From: Actinomycetota bacterium
Lineage (GTDB): Bacteria; Actinomycetota; UBA4738; HRBIN12
Direction of reading: 5' to 3'
Assembly (NCBI GenBank): GCA_005883885.1
Contig: VAYF01000219.1
Coordinates: 1-5,209 of the forward strand
DNA length: 5,209 bases
Positions within the stretch are counted from its first letter, which is position 1. Each line of letters opens with the position of its first letter. Positions 1 through 5,051 of the stretch are shown here, one piece after another. The notes under the pieces were generated by a model that was not told where the DNA came from, did no database searches, and saw only the letters and a program-made list of their open reading frames with translations. A program made the translations under genes and the position numbers.

Positions 1-238
1 CGGACGAGGGAGCCTTCTCACGCGCGACCAGCGCGGAGGTCGCGCTGATCTCGGCGTCGAGGACGATGACGTCGGGTTGTATCCGCGCGAGGACTCGGGC
101 CAGATCCACCTCGTCCGACGCGCACCCGACGACCTGGAACCCCTCGCTTTCGATCAGGTAGTGGAGCGGGCCCGGCGGATCGCTCTCGGCCAGCACGACG
201 CGAACCACCGGCGGTGGCGCGGCGACTTCGAGGCGCAG
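1..238 (-). CDS. Response-regulator-like protein, receiver domain (partial, 3' end beyond the left edge)
   Basis: The reverse strand encodes a CheY-like N-terminal domain. Beta-1 reads VVRVVLAESDPPG, followed by a helix (LHYLIESEG), strand FQVVGCASD, helix VDLARVLARIQ and strand PDVIVLDAEIS. The Asp of VIVLD sits where the phosphoacceptor normally is. The acidic pocket after beta-1 is E-S-D rather than a D-D or E-D pair, and the usual MPGMDG-type loop after the phosphoacceptor is replaced by AEISATS, so phosphorylation may be altered or absent. The output domain lies outside the window. The start is uncertain. A perfect AGGAGG (253-248) stands 9 nt before an in-frame CTG at 238, which I chose. 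In-frame GTG codons at 280, 271 and 208 are alternatives; the one at 208 begins right at beta-1. The gene is divergent from the chitinase, so it could regulate it, but only its position suggests that. Confidence 0.72.
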   Translation of the reverse strand, partial: MRLEVAAPPPVVRVVLAESDPPGPLHYLIESEGFQVVGCASDEVDLARVLARIQPDVIVLDAEISATSALVAREKAPSS

Positions 239-247
239 TGGTTCACC

Positions 248-253
248 CCTCCT
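248..253 (-). promoter_or_regulatory. Shine-Dalgarno of the receiver-domain gene
   Basis: The reverse strand reads AGGAGG, the best ribosome-binding match in this part of the window. The only in-frame start at normal spacing is CTG at 238 (9 nt). The in-frame GTG codons at 280 and 271 lie upstream of this site and the one at 208 is about 40 nt downstream, so it does not serve them. A GTG at 246 is only 1 nt away and in the wrong frame. Confidence 0.45.
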
Positions 254-304
254 GATCGGATCGTTGTGCACGATGGGCACCCCCGGGCTGCCCGCTTCGG
301 CCTC

Positions 305-333
305 ATCCTGCGCCGTCGGAGGGGGGTGGTCAA
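305..333 (-). promoter_or_regulatory. Promoter of the receiver-domain gene (-35 TTGACC, -10 CAGGAT)
   Basis: On the reverse strand TTGACC (333-328) is followed after exactly 17 nt by CAGGAT (310-305). This is close to the housekeeping actinobacterial consensus TTGACr-N17-TAGrrT. Transcription would begin near 298, leaving about 60 nt before the CTG at 238, or about 18 nt before the GTG at 280. The motif match and spacing are seen directly; activity is inferred. Confidence 0.5.
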
Positions 334-347
334 AGGGCTGGACGGGC

Positions 348-353
348 TAGGTT
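348..353 (+). promoter_or_regulatory. Possible -10 box of the chitinase gene (TAGGTT)
   Basis: TAGGTT fits the actinobacterial TAnnnT pattern and would place the transcription start near 360, inside the 24-bp palindrome. The only -35-like element is TGGTCA (327-332), with a short 15-nt spacer, and it overlaps the -35 box of the divergent promoter. If both promoters are real they compete for the same DNA. This is a weak call. Confidence 0.25.
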
Positions 354-356
354 GGC

Positions 357-380
357 CGCGCTACGGCGCGCCGTAGCGCG
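357..380. repeat. Perfect 24-bp palindrome between divergent genes
   Basis: Each 12-nt half site reads CGCGCTACGGCG and is followed with no spacer by its exact reverse complement. It lies between the divergent receiver-like gene and the chitinase, 58 nt upstream of the chitinase ATG and just upstream of the minus-strand promoter (333-305). Perfect dyad symmetry with no loop favours a dimeric DNA-binding protein over an RNA terminator, and no T tract follows. I do not recognise the site; it is not the DasR-type sequence known from Streptomyces chitinase control. Confidence 0.6.
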
Positions 381-438
381 TTCGGCCGACGGGCGAGGTC
401 GCTTGCGCGATCGGGGGGGAGTTTGCGAGGCTGTCGTG

Positions 439-1473
439 ATGCAGCGAGCCCGCTCCCCCGTGGTGACGCTGGTCGCGTTCGCCGCGTTCGCCGGCCCAGC
501 GCTCTCGGGGTCGGCCGCCGCCGCCGCCGCCGTCCCGATCCCGGCGCATGTCTACGCGCCGTACTTCGAGACGTGGACCTCGGATGCGATCACGACCATC
601 GCGGAGCAGTCGGGAGCGCGGTACTTCACGCTCGCGTTCCTGGAGACCCTCGGCAAGACCTCATGCACCCTCGCGTGGAACCGGTCGCGGAGCCAAACGG
701 TCGCCGCCGGCCGGTACCTCTCAGACATCGCGTCCCTGCGTAGTCTCGGCGGTGACGTGATCCCCTCGTTCGGCGGCTGGAGCGCCGACCAGGGCGGGAC
801 CGAGATCGGCGACTCCTGCAAGGACCCGGCGACGATCGCGTCGGCCTACGAGCAGGTCGTGACGAGCTACGACGTCACCCGCCTCGACATGGACATCGAG
901 GGTCGTTCGCTCACGAGGACGGCCGGGATCGACCGGCGCAACCAAGCCGTCAAGCTGCTCCAGGATTGGGCGACGGCGCACGGTCGCACCGTCCAGATCC
1001 AGTACACGCTCCCGACCTCGGCGGACGGGCTCGAACCGGATGCGCTCGCCGTGCTGCAGAACGCCGTCGCGGACGGCGTGCGGATCGACGTCGTGAACCC
1101 GATGGTGTTCGACTACTACGACCGGGTCACCACCGACATGGGCGGAGCGGCCGTGAACGCGTCCAACGGTCTGCACGCGCAGCTGCACACGTTGCTGCCC
1201 GCCAAGACCCCTGCACAGCTCTGGGCGATGCAGGGCGCGACGATCATGAACGGGCTCGACGACTACCCCCGGCGGACCGAGATCACCTATCTCGCCGACG
1301 CGCAACGGCTGCTGGATCTCGCGAGCAGGGTCGGGATGAGCACGCTCTCGATGTGGGCGATCCAGCGTGACAACGGCGGGTGTCCCGGTTCGACCGGGTC
1401 GAACGACTGCTCCGGGATCGTCCAGGGGACCTGGGACTTCAGCCACGCCTTGGAGCCGTTCACCGGCCCGTAG
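439..1473 (+). CDS. Secreted glycoside hydrolase family 18 chitinase
   Basis: This is a 344-aa GH18 (TIM-barrel) protein that would hydrolyse chitin or related beta-1,4-GlcNAc polymers outside the cell by substrate-assisted catalysis. A signal peptide (MQRAR, then a hydrophobic stretch, then an Ala run, residues 1-31) precedes the catalytic domain, which begins at VYAPYFETW. Visible landmarks are the SxGG-type SFGGW (110-114), the catalytic motif LDMDIEG with D150, D152 and acid/base E154, the beta-6 motif MVFDYYD (222-228), and W306 in LSMWAIQRDN. C76, C127, C315 and C324 could form disulfides. The canonical first Asp of DxxDxDxE is Thr here, as I recall for this Streptomyces-type subgroup. 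No carbohydrate-binding module is present. I chose ATG 439 because the signal peptide begins there and GCGAGG (425-430) precedes it by 8 nt; the upstream TTG at 352 would bury the signal peptide. A chitinase-like lysozyme or endo-GlcNAcase activity is less likely. Confidence 0.9.
   Translation: MQRARSPVVTLVAFAAFAGPALSGSAAAAAAVPIPAHVYAPYFETWTSDAITTIAEQSGARYFTLAFLETLGKTSCTLAWNRSRSQTVAAGRYLSDIASLRSLGGDVIPSFGGWSADQGGTEIGDSCKDPATIASAYEQVVTSYDVTRLDMDIEGRSLTRTAGIDRRNQAVKLLQDWATAHGRTVQIQYTLPTSADGLEPDALAVLQNAVADGVRIDVVNPMVFDYYDRVTTDMGGAAVNASNGLHAQLHTLLPAKTPAQLWAMQGATIMNGLDDYPRRTEITYLADAQRLLDLASRVGMSTLSMWAIQRDNGGCPGSTGSNDCSGIVQGTWDFSHALEPFTGP
514..531 (+). repeat. (GCC)6 triplet repeat in the signal peptide
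   Basis: Six consecutive GCC codons encode the six-Ala run at the end of the chitinase signal peptide, at or near the expected cleavage site. Slippage here would change the length in whole codons and keep the frame. Confidence 0.75.
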
Positions 1474-2725
1474 TCGCCCCGGTTCCTCGGACGCCGAGGA
1501 AGCCAACGAAGAGCCGCGCATAGGCGCGAGCGGCGGCGGTGAGCTCGTCCACGGCGACCCATTCATCCGCGGTATGCGCGACCGTGATCGAACCCGGCCC
1601 GAGGATCACCGTGGGGATCTTCGCCTGGTTGAGGTAGTAGCGCGCGTCGGTGATGCCGCTGAAGCCGACGGCGGCCGGCAGGCGGCCGTCGACTTCAGCG
1701 ACCGCCGCGCGCGCCAGCCGGACGATGCGCTCGTCCGGCGACGCTTCGGCCGCGTCGGTCCATTCCCGGATCGCGACGTCGATCCGCACCTCGGGATGAT
1801 CGGTTCGGATCTCCTCGATGACCCGTCGGAACGGTGCCAGGACGGCAGCGGGATCGTCCTCCCCGGGCAGCAGACGCCGGTCGATGTCGACGACGCAGCG
1901 GTCGGGGACGACGTTCGGTGCGCTCCCGCCCTCGATCAGCGCGGCGTTGACGGTGGGGCCGCCGATCAGGGGGTGCGTCAGCTCCGGGAGCGCTTCCTCG
2001 AGCCGGAGCAACAGGCGCGCCATGGACGTGATCGCGTTCACGCCGCGGTGGGGTTGGGAGCCGTGGGCGGCCGTCCCGTGGGCGGTCGCCGTGATCCACG
2101 CGCCGCCACGCTCGGCCACGCCCAGCTGGAGCTCGGTCGGCTCGCCGACGATCGCGGCATCCTGGTCGAGCATCCCGCGTTGCGAGAGCACCTTCGTGCC
2201 GTGGATCCCCGCCAGCTCCTCGTCGGCCGCCAGGTGGAACCAGAGCGAGCCACCGAGCGGGACGCCGACGCGGGCGATCGCGGCCGCGCTCGCGAGCGCG
2301 GCCGCGATCGCCCCCTTCATGTCGCACGCACCGCGACCGATCAGCTTGCCGTCACGGATCTCGCCGGCGAAGGGGGGGCTCGTCCACCTGTCGGGCGACC
2401 CCGCCGGGACGGTGTCGAGGTGGCCGTTCCACGCGAGCGACGGGCGCGACCGATCCCCGAACCGGGCGACGACGGACGGTCGTCCGTCATCGCTCCGGAT
2501 GATCTCGGGCGTGGCTCCGAGCGAGGTGAGGATGTCGGCCGCCATCGAGGCCGCCTCGTCCTCGGTGCCGCCCGGGTTCTCCGACGGCGCCCCGATCAGC
2601 GCGCGCGCGTAGGCCAGCAGCTCCTCGACGTCCACCGAGGCCGCCGCGGCATCGGCAGCGGGGGAACGAACATCATCGACCTCCGGCACGCCGGGCACGC
2701 TACCAGTCGTCCTCGGCCGGGCCAT
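1460..2725 (-). CDS. M20 family metallohydrolase (ArgE/DapE type)
   Basis: This 421-aa cytoplasmic enzyme of the M20 (ArgE/DapE/ACY1/CPG2) family has all the di-zinc and catalytic residues visible: H102 and D104 in NGHLDTVP, bridging D135 in GACDMKG, general base E169 and metal ligand E170 in ADEELAG, E195 in VGEPTEL, and H384 in VAHTADEW. The dimerisation domain, about residues 205-320, contains AHGSQPHRGVNAI. It should hydrolyse an N-acyl or amide bond, as in acetylornithine deacetylase or succinyl-diaminopimelate desuccinylase. The substrate cannot be told from the sequence, and no arginine or lysine pathway gene is nearby. The family-like part begins around V31; the first 30 residues are an Ala/Pro-rich extension with no signal peptide. 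The start at ATG 2725 has no Shine-Dalgarno, and in-frame GTG codons for V10, V13 and V31 are alternatives. The last 14 bp overlap the convergent chitinase. Confidence 0.9.
   Translation of the reverse strand: MARPRTTGSVPGVPEVDDVRSPAADAAAASVDVEELLAYARALIGAPSENPGGTEDEAASMAADILTSLGATPEIIRSDDGRPSVVARFGDRSRPSLAWNGHLDTVPAGSPDRWTSPPFAGEIRDGKLIGRGACDMKGAIAAALASAAAIARVGVPLGGSLWFHLAADEELAGIHGTKVLSQRGMLDQDAAIVGEPTELQLGVAERGGAWITATAHGTAAHGSQPHRGVNAITSMARLLLRLEEALPELTHPLIGGPTVNAALIEGGSAPNVVPDRCVVDIDRRLLPGEDDPAAVLAPFRRVIEEIRTDHPEVRIDVAIREWTDAAEASPDERIVRLARAAVAEVDGRLPAAVGFSGITDARYYLNQAKIPTVILGPGSITVAHTADEWVAVDELTAAARAYARLFVGFLGVRGTGATTGR
2272..2313. repeat. Perfect 42-bp palindrome inside the M20 gene
   Basis: All 21 base pairs of the dyad match, centred between 2292 and 2293, with no loop; pairing stops at 2271/2314 (C opposite C). 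Nested inside are two GCGATCGC octamers (2274-2281 and 2304-2311) and two GCGGCCGC octamers (2280-2287 and 2298-2305). It encodes the Ala-rich helix after the CDMKG motif (AIAAALASAAAIA), and the opposite strand encodes the same peptide in one frame. The helix has normal length for the family, so this is not an obvious insertion. Confidence 0.9.
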
Positions 2726-2753
2726 CTGTGGCGGCGTTCGGTGGGCGTTCTCC

Positions 2754-2759
2754 TACGAT
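2754..2759 (+). promoter_or_regulatory. -10 box TACGAT for leaderless Nudix transcription
   Basis: TACGAT fits TAnnnT and ends 7 nt before ATG 2767, so transcription would begin at or next to the start codon, the usual arrangement of leaderless genes in actinobacteria. There is no proper Shine-Dalgarno upstream. I see no convincing -35 box. On the reverse strand an overlapping TAGGAG (2755-2750) could be the -10 of the divergent M20 gene, which also lacks a ribosome-binding site. Confidence 0.4.
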
Positions 2760-2766
2760 GGGGGTC

Positions 2767-3351
2767 ATGGCGCTCACGGATCACCGTTCGGCGCTGCGCG
2801 AAGGGCTCGACCCGGATCCGCTTCCGGAGCCCGACCCCGGCGAGCGGCTCGCCGCCGTCCTCGCGTTGCTGATCGACGAGCCCGAACCGTCGCTGCTCTT
2901 CACCGAGCGGGCGGCCCATCTCAGCCGGCATCCTGGGGAGGTGTCGTTTCCCGGCGGGCTCGCCGAGCCGGGCGACGATGCGCTCGTCGCGACTGCGCTC
3001 CGCGAGACGCACGAGGAGATCGGTCTCGACCCCGCGCTTCCCCAAGTCCTCGGCGCCCTCCCGCCGATCCACACGTTCGTGTCGGGCATCCTCGTGACCC
3101 CGTTCGTCGCGGCCGTCCGCGCGCTCCCCACGCTGCACGAGAGTCGCGGCGAGATCGCTCGCGTCCTGACCGTCCCGACGCGGGCGCTCGCCACGCTCGA
3201 AGAGGAACGCGAGCTTCACCGCGACGGCGGGCGCGTCTGGAAGGGATGGTGGTACGAGACGGCGGACGCCACGATCTGGGGCGCGACCGGGTTCATGTTG
3301 CACGCGTTCCTCGAGCTCGCGCGGGAGACGGCGCCGTGGTTGACGTCCTGA
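2767..3351 (+). CDS. Nudix hydrolase, probable CoA pyrophosphatase
   Basis: This is a 194-aa Nudix protein. The segment LLFTERAAHLSRHPGEVSFP followed by GG (residues 43-64) resembles the NuCoA (UPF0035) signature that precedes the Nudix box in coenzyme A diphosphatases. The Nudix box core is RETHEEIGL (79-87), with E83 and E84 as Mg ligands; the earlier Glu of the general GX5E pattern is Asp. A C-terminal IWGATGFML segment matches the usual end of this family. The expected reaction is cleavage of CoA or oxidised and acyl CoA to 3',5'-ADP and 4'-phosphopantetheine in the cytoplasm. I chose ATG 2767 because TACGAT lies 7 nt upstream; ATG 2758 in the same frame overlaps that -10 box. The next gene begins 16 bp before this one ends, so they are probably co-transcribed. 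Specificity is inferred from motifs. Confidence 0.88.
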   Translation: MALTDHRSALREGLDPDPLPEPDPGERLAAVLALLIDEPEPSLLFTERAAHLSRHPGEVSFPGGLAEPGDDALVATALRETHEEIGLDPALPQVLGALPPIHTFVSGILVTPFVAAVRALPTLHESRGEIARVLTVPTRALATLEEERELHRDGGRVWKGWWYETADATIWGATGFMLHAFLELARETAPWLTS

Positions 3352-3676
3352 GCCCGGAGGATCGCGAGCTCCGGGCGCTGCTCGGTGCGGTCCACACGGT
3401 CGCGGTGATCGGGCTCTCGTCCAACCCGGCGCGCCCGTCGTACCAGGTCGCGCGGTACCTCCAGGAGCACGGGTACCGGATCGTTCCTGTCAACCCGAAC
3501 GAGACGGAGGTGCTCGGCGAGCGGGCCTACGCGTCACTCGCGGACGTCCCGAAAGACGTGGGGATCGCATCGTGAGCGAGGAGGCGGCGCGCATCGCGAT
3601 GGACGGCGGCCTCGAGGTCATCATGGGCATCTGCATCCGGCACGTCCGTGCTCGATTGATGGGAGAGGAGCTGTAG
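3336..3676 (+). pseudogene. CoA-binding domain protein (YccU-like), internally deleted and frameshifted
   Basis: The first part (3336-3575, 79 aa) is the N-terminal half of a CoA_binding_2 Rossmann protein: ELRALLGAVHTVAVIGLSSN, PARPSYQVARYLQEHGYRIV and LGERAYASLADVPKDV. It stops at TGA 3573. From GTG 3572 a second frame continues to TAG 3674 with SEEAARIAMDGGLEVIMGIC and IRHVRARLMGEEL, which matches the usual C-terminus (NEEAA..AGL.VVMDRC). The intervening segment of about 30 residues, normally a VDVVDVFR-type strand, a helix and a GAK..W.Q.G strand, is missing. The conserved MDRC is MGIC and the segment after it has drifted, which fits loss of function. The GTG start has GGGAG 8 nt upstream and overlaps the Nudix gene. 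Alternatives are two separate small peptides or an assembly or sequence error. Family members are usually about 135-145 aa. Confidence 0.75.
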
Positions 3677-3841
3677 ATGACCGCGTGGGAGTACTTCGTC
3701 GCGCCGCTGCTGGAGCACAACCCTGGGGAGATCCTGAACACGTTCGGTGAGGACGGGTGGGAGCTGGTCGCCGTGACGCAGCAGCAGACGCCGGCGGGAG
3801 GGGCGTCGCTGATCGCGTACCTCAAACGCCCAAAGGCTTAG
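3677..3841 (+). CDS. DUF4177-like small protein
   Basis: This 54-aa protein begins MTAWEYFVAPLLEHNPGEIL, continues with NTFGEDGWELVAV and ends YLKRPKA. The WEY...PLL.H...IL..FG.DGWELV..V pattern is that of small DUF4177-type proteins widespread in actinobacteria, whose function is unknown. As I recall, relatives often lie beside a RidA-family gene; none is visible here. ATG 3677 directly follows the stop of the broken CoA-binding gene (TAGATG) and has AGGAG at 3666-3670 with a 6-nt spacer, so it is probably the third gene of the Nudix cluster. It has no signal peptide or membrane segment. Confidence 0.82.
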   Translation: MTAWEYFVAPLLEHNPGEILNTFGEDGWELVAVTQQQTPAGGASLIAYLKRPKA

Positions 3842-3983
3842 CCCGTCCGCGACACGCGGGTCGATCAGTCCCGGGCACATATGCCGAGCGCTTCGTCTCT
3901 ATCCCGACGCGATTGAACCTTGCTGCAACCTGGGGTCTGTAGCTGTACAGGAACGAGATCGTCCGAGGAGTGTGAAGGGCAAG
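3842..3983 (+). promoter_or_regulatory. Intergenic region upstream of the lipoprotein, with possible promoter elements
   Basis: This 142-bp gap looks less GC-rich than its surroundings. TTGAAC (3913-3918) could be a -35 box, but the hexamer 17 nt downstream (TCTGTA, 3936-3941) is a poor -10. Small repeats sit around it: AACCT at 3916-3920 and 3927-3931 (11-nt period), and CTGTA at 3937-3941 and 3943-3947, the latter inside the palindrome CTGTACAG (3943-3950). They could be regulator contacts, but the motifs are short. GAGGAG at 3965-3970 is the likely ribosome-binding region. Confidence 0.25.
3846..3860 (+). terminator. Weak hairpin after the Nudix cluster
   Basis: CCGCG (3847-3851), the loop ACA and CGCGG (3855-3859) form a 5-bp GC stem, with an extra T-G pair at the base, 5 nt after the last stop codon. 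There is no T tract, so at best it is a weak or L-shaped terminator. Confidence 0.2.
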
Positions 3984-4445
3984 ATGACTCGATCAGCCCC
4001 AGTTGGGCCCCTTTTCGCTTCGGTACTGGTACTGGCCATTCTGGCTCTCGCCGCGTGCAGTTCCGACTCTTTGACATCATCGACGTCGGCCGGGAGTGAG
4101 AACGCGTCATCCTCGCCGACCGTGTCAGGTATCGCAGATCCACTGGACGGCACGACGTGGCGAAACACGTTCACCTGCGACGACGTCTCCAAGGCGCTTG
4201 AGCAGGCGGGGCTCCAGCGATACGAGAAGCACGTTCTGCGCCCGGACAACCTAGGGCACTGCGACGAAACGATGCATACCACGCTCGCGTTCGCGCACGG
4301 CAGGTTAACGGGCAACGGAGAGAAGGGCGACTTGGTGCAACCCTATGAGCTCGTCAACGACCACACGTACATCAACGGGTTTCAGCCGCCTCAGAGCACG
4401 CTTACGACGTTGGCGCGTTCATGGCCAGGCCCTTCGTCCGGGTGA
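3984..4445 (+). CDS. Putative lipoprotein, C-terminus possibly frame-disrupted
   Basis: This is a 153-aa exported protein with a lipoprotein signal: a short basic N-terminus, a hydrophobic stretch (VLVLAILALAAC) and the lipobox LAAC, with C25 as the lipidated Cys. A Ser/Thr-rich linker (residues 26-50) follows. The globular part begins near DPLDGTTWRNTFTCDDVSKA and includes GHCDETMHTTLAFAHGRLTG and YELVNDHTYINGF. C63 and C92 could pair. It resembles actinobacterial lipoproteins with a DGTW.t.FTC segment, whose role is unknown to me. The end after INGF (QPPQSTLTTLARSWPGPSSG) is low in complexity and unlike a fold, while another frame looks more protein-like. ATG 3984 lies 13 nt after GAGGAG; GTG 3972 is only 1 nt from it. 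The ECF sigma gene lies downstream. Confidence 0.72.
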   Translation: MTRSAPVGPLFASVLVLAILALAACSSDSLTSSTSAGSENASSSPTVSGIADPLDGTTWRNTFTCDDVSKALEQAGLQRYEKHVLRPDNLGHCDETMHTTLAFAHGRLTGNGEKGDLVQPYELVNDHTYINGFQPPQSTLTTLARSWPGPSSG

Positions 4446-4493
4446 ACTGAGCCCCAGATGAAGGGGGTCGCCTCCGAGCAACCCTGGAAGGGG

Positions 4494-4499
4494 TAGCGT
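4494..4499 (+). promoter_or_regulatory. Possible -10 box TAGCGT upstream of the sigma factor
   Basis: TAGCGT fits TAnnnT and lies in the 117-bp gap between the lipoprotein stop and the sigma factor start. Transcription would begin near 4506, giving a leader of about 57 nt to GTG 4563. No good -35 box is present. The rest of the gap holds only a weak CCCC/GGGG hairpin around 4452-4467 with no T tract. Confidence 0.25.
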
Positions 4500-4551
4500 A
4501 GGCGGGCGTGGCGCGTGGTTCGCGACGAGACACCGACCTACGCGCTCGTTC

Positions 4552-4556
4552 AGGAG
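4552..4556 (+). promoter_or_regulatory. Shine-Dalgarno that decides the sigma factor start
   Basis: AGGAG is followed by a 6-nt spacer and GTG 4563. The upstream in-frame GTG 4515 has no comparable site; GGAAGGGG ends about 22 nt before it. Confidence 0.5.
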
Positions 4557-4562
4557 CGGGGC

Positions 4563-5051
4563 GTGGGCGCCGAGGACGATTACTCGTCGTTCTTCCGAGC
4601 GGAGTTCGCGCGTGTCGTTCGCACCTCGTACCTGATCGTCCACGATCGCCAGAAGGCCGAGGACGTCGCCCAGGAGGCCTTCATCCAGCTGCTCGCTCAT
4701 TGGAACAAGGTGATCCGCTACGACCGGCCGGAGGCGTGGGTTCGGAGAGTCGCGATCCGGATCGCAACACGCGCGGCACGCCGTGAGCGCCTCCGTCCGG
4801 TCTTGGAGGAGGCGAGCGATCCTCCGCCTCCGTTCGTACCTCAAGACATCGATCTGCTGAACGCGGTCAAGCAGCTGCCGACGCAACAGCGAGCCGCCGT
4901 TGCCCTCTTCTACTTCGAGGATCGCCCGTTGCCGGAAGTCGCGCACATCCTTGGATGCTCGCATGCGGCCGCGAAGGTCCATGTGTTCAATGCCAGGAAG
5001 CGCCTGGCGCAACTTCTCGGGGAGGAGGCCGCCGATGTCGATCGACTCTAG
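4563..5051 (+). CDS. ECF-type RNA polymerase sigma factor
   Basis: This 162-aa sigma-70 family protein has only regions 2 and 4. Sigma-2 (about residues 7-73) shows YSSFFRAEFARVV, the region 2.2 core DRQKAEDVAQEAFIQLLAHW and PEAWVRRVAIRIATRAARRE. A Pro-rich linker (EEASDPPPP) leads to sigma-4 (about 97-152) with LPTQQRAAVALFYFEDRPLP and the helix-turn-helix EVAHILGCSHAAAKVHVFNA followed by RKRL. It would direct RNA polymerase to a dedicated set of promoters in response to a signal. I chose GTG 4563 because of the AGGAG 6 nt upstream; starting at GTG 4515 adds 16 residues. The next gene overlaps it by 17 bp, as is usual for a sigma factor and its anti-sigma partner. The ECF group and target promoters cannot be assigned here. 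Confidence 0.9.
   Translation: MGAEDDYSSFFRAEFARVVRTSYLIVHDRQKAEDVAQEAFIQLLAHWNKVIRYDRPEAWVRRVAIRIATRAARRERLRPVLEEASDPPPPFVPQDIDLLNAVKQLPTQQRAAVALFYFEDRPLPEVAHILGCSHAAAKVHVFNARKRLAQLLGEEAADVDRL

Noticed and set aside
77..376. 99-aa plus-strand frame at the left edge
   Set aside because: The minus strand in this region reads as a receiver domain; the plus-strand product has no family resemblance and crosses the promoter region and palindrome.
352..438. Upstream TTG start extending the chitinase by 29 residues
   Set aside because: The extension is Arg-rich, would hide the signal peptide and begins next to the palindrome; ATG 439 fits export and spacing.
721..1566. 281-aa minus-strand frame antisense to the chitinase
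   Set aside because: It is Arg/Val/Gly-rich without recognisable motifs and lies opposite a clear GH18 gene.
2274..2311. GCGATCGC octamers as a cyanobacterial HIP1 signature
   Set aside because: Only the two copies belonging to the palindrome were noticed and nothing else in the window suggests cyanobacteria.
1367..2872. Long plus-strand open frame antisense to the M20 gene, with a second one at 1818-2612
   Set aside because: The translations are Arg/Gly/Asp-rich or Ser/Pro-rich with no domain, while the minus strand carries a complete M20 protein with every catalytic residue. This is a usual high-GC shadow frame.
2596..3303. 235-aa minus-strand frame opposite the Nudix gene
   Set aside because: It is Arg-rich and lies opposite a gene with Nudix signature motifs; no ribosome-binding site or domain supports it.
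3560..3580. Programmed ribosomal frameshift in the CoA-binding gene
   Set aside because: No slippery heptamer is evident, and a frameshift would not restore the missing central segment.
4452..4467. CCCC/GGGG hairpin after the lipoprotein as a terminator
   Set aside because: The stem is only 4-5 bp and no T tract follows.
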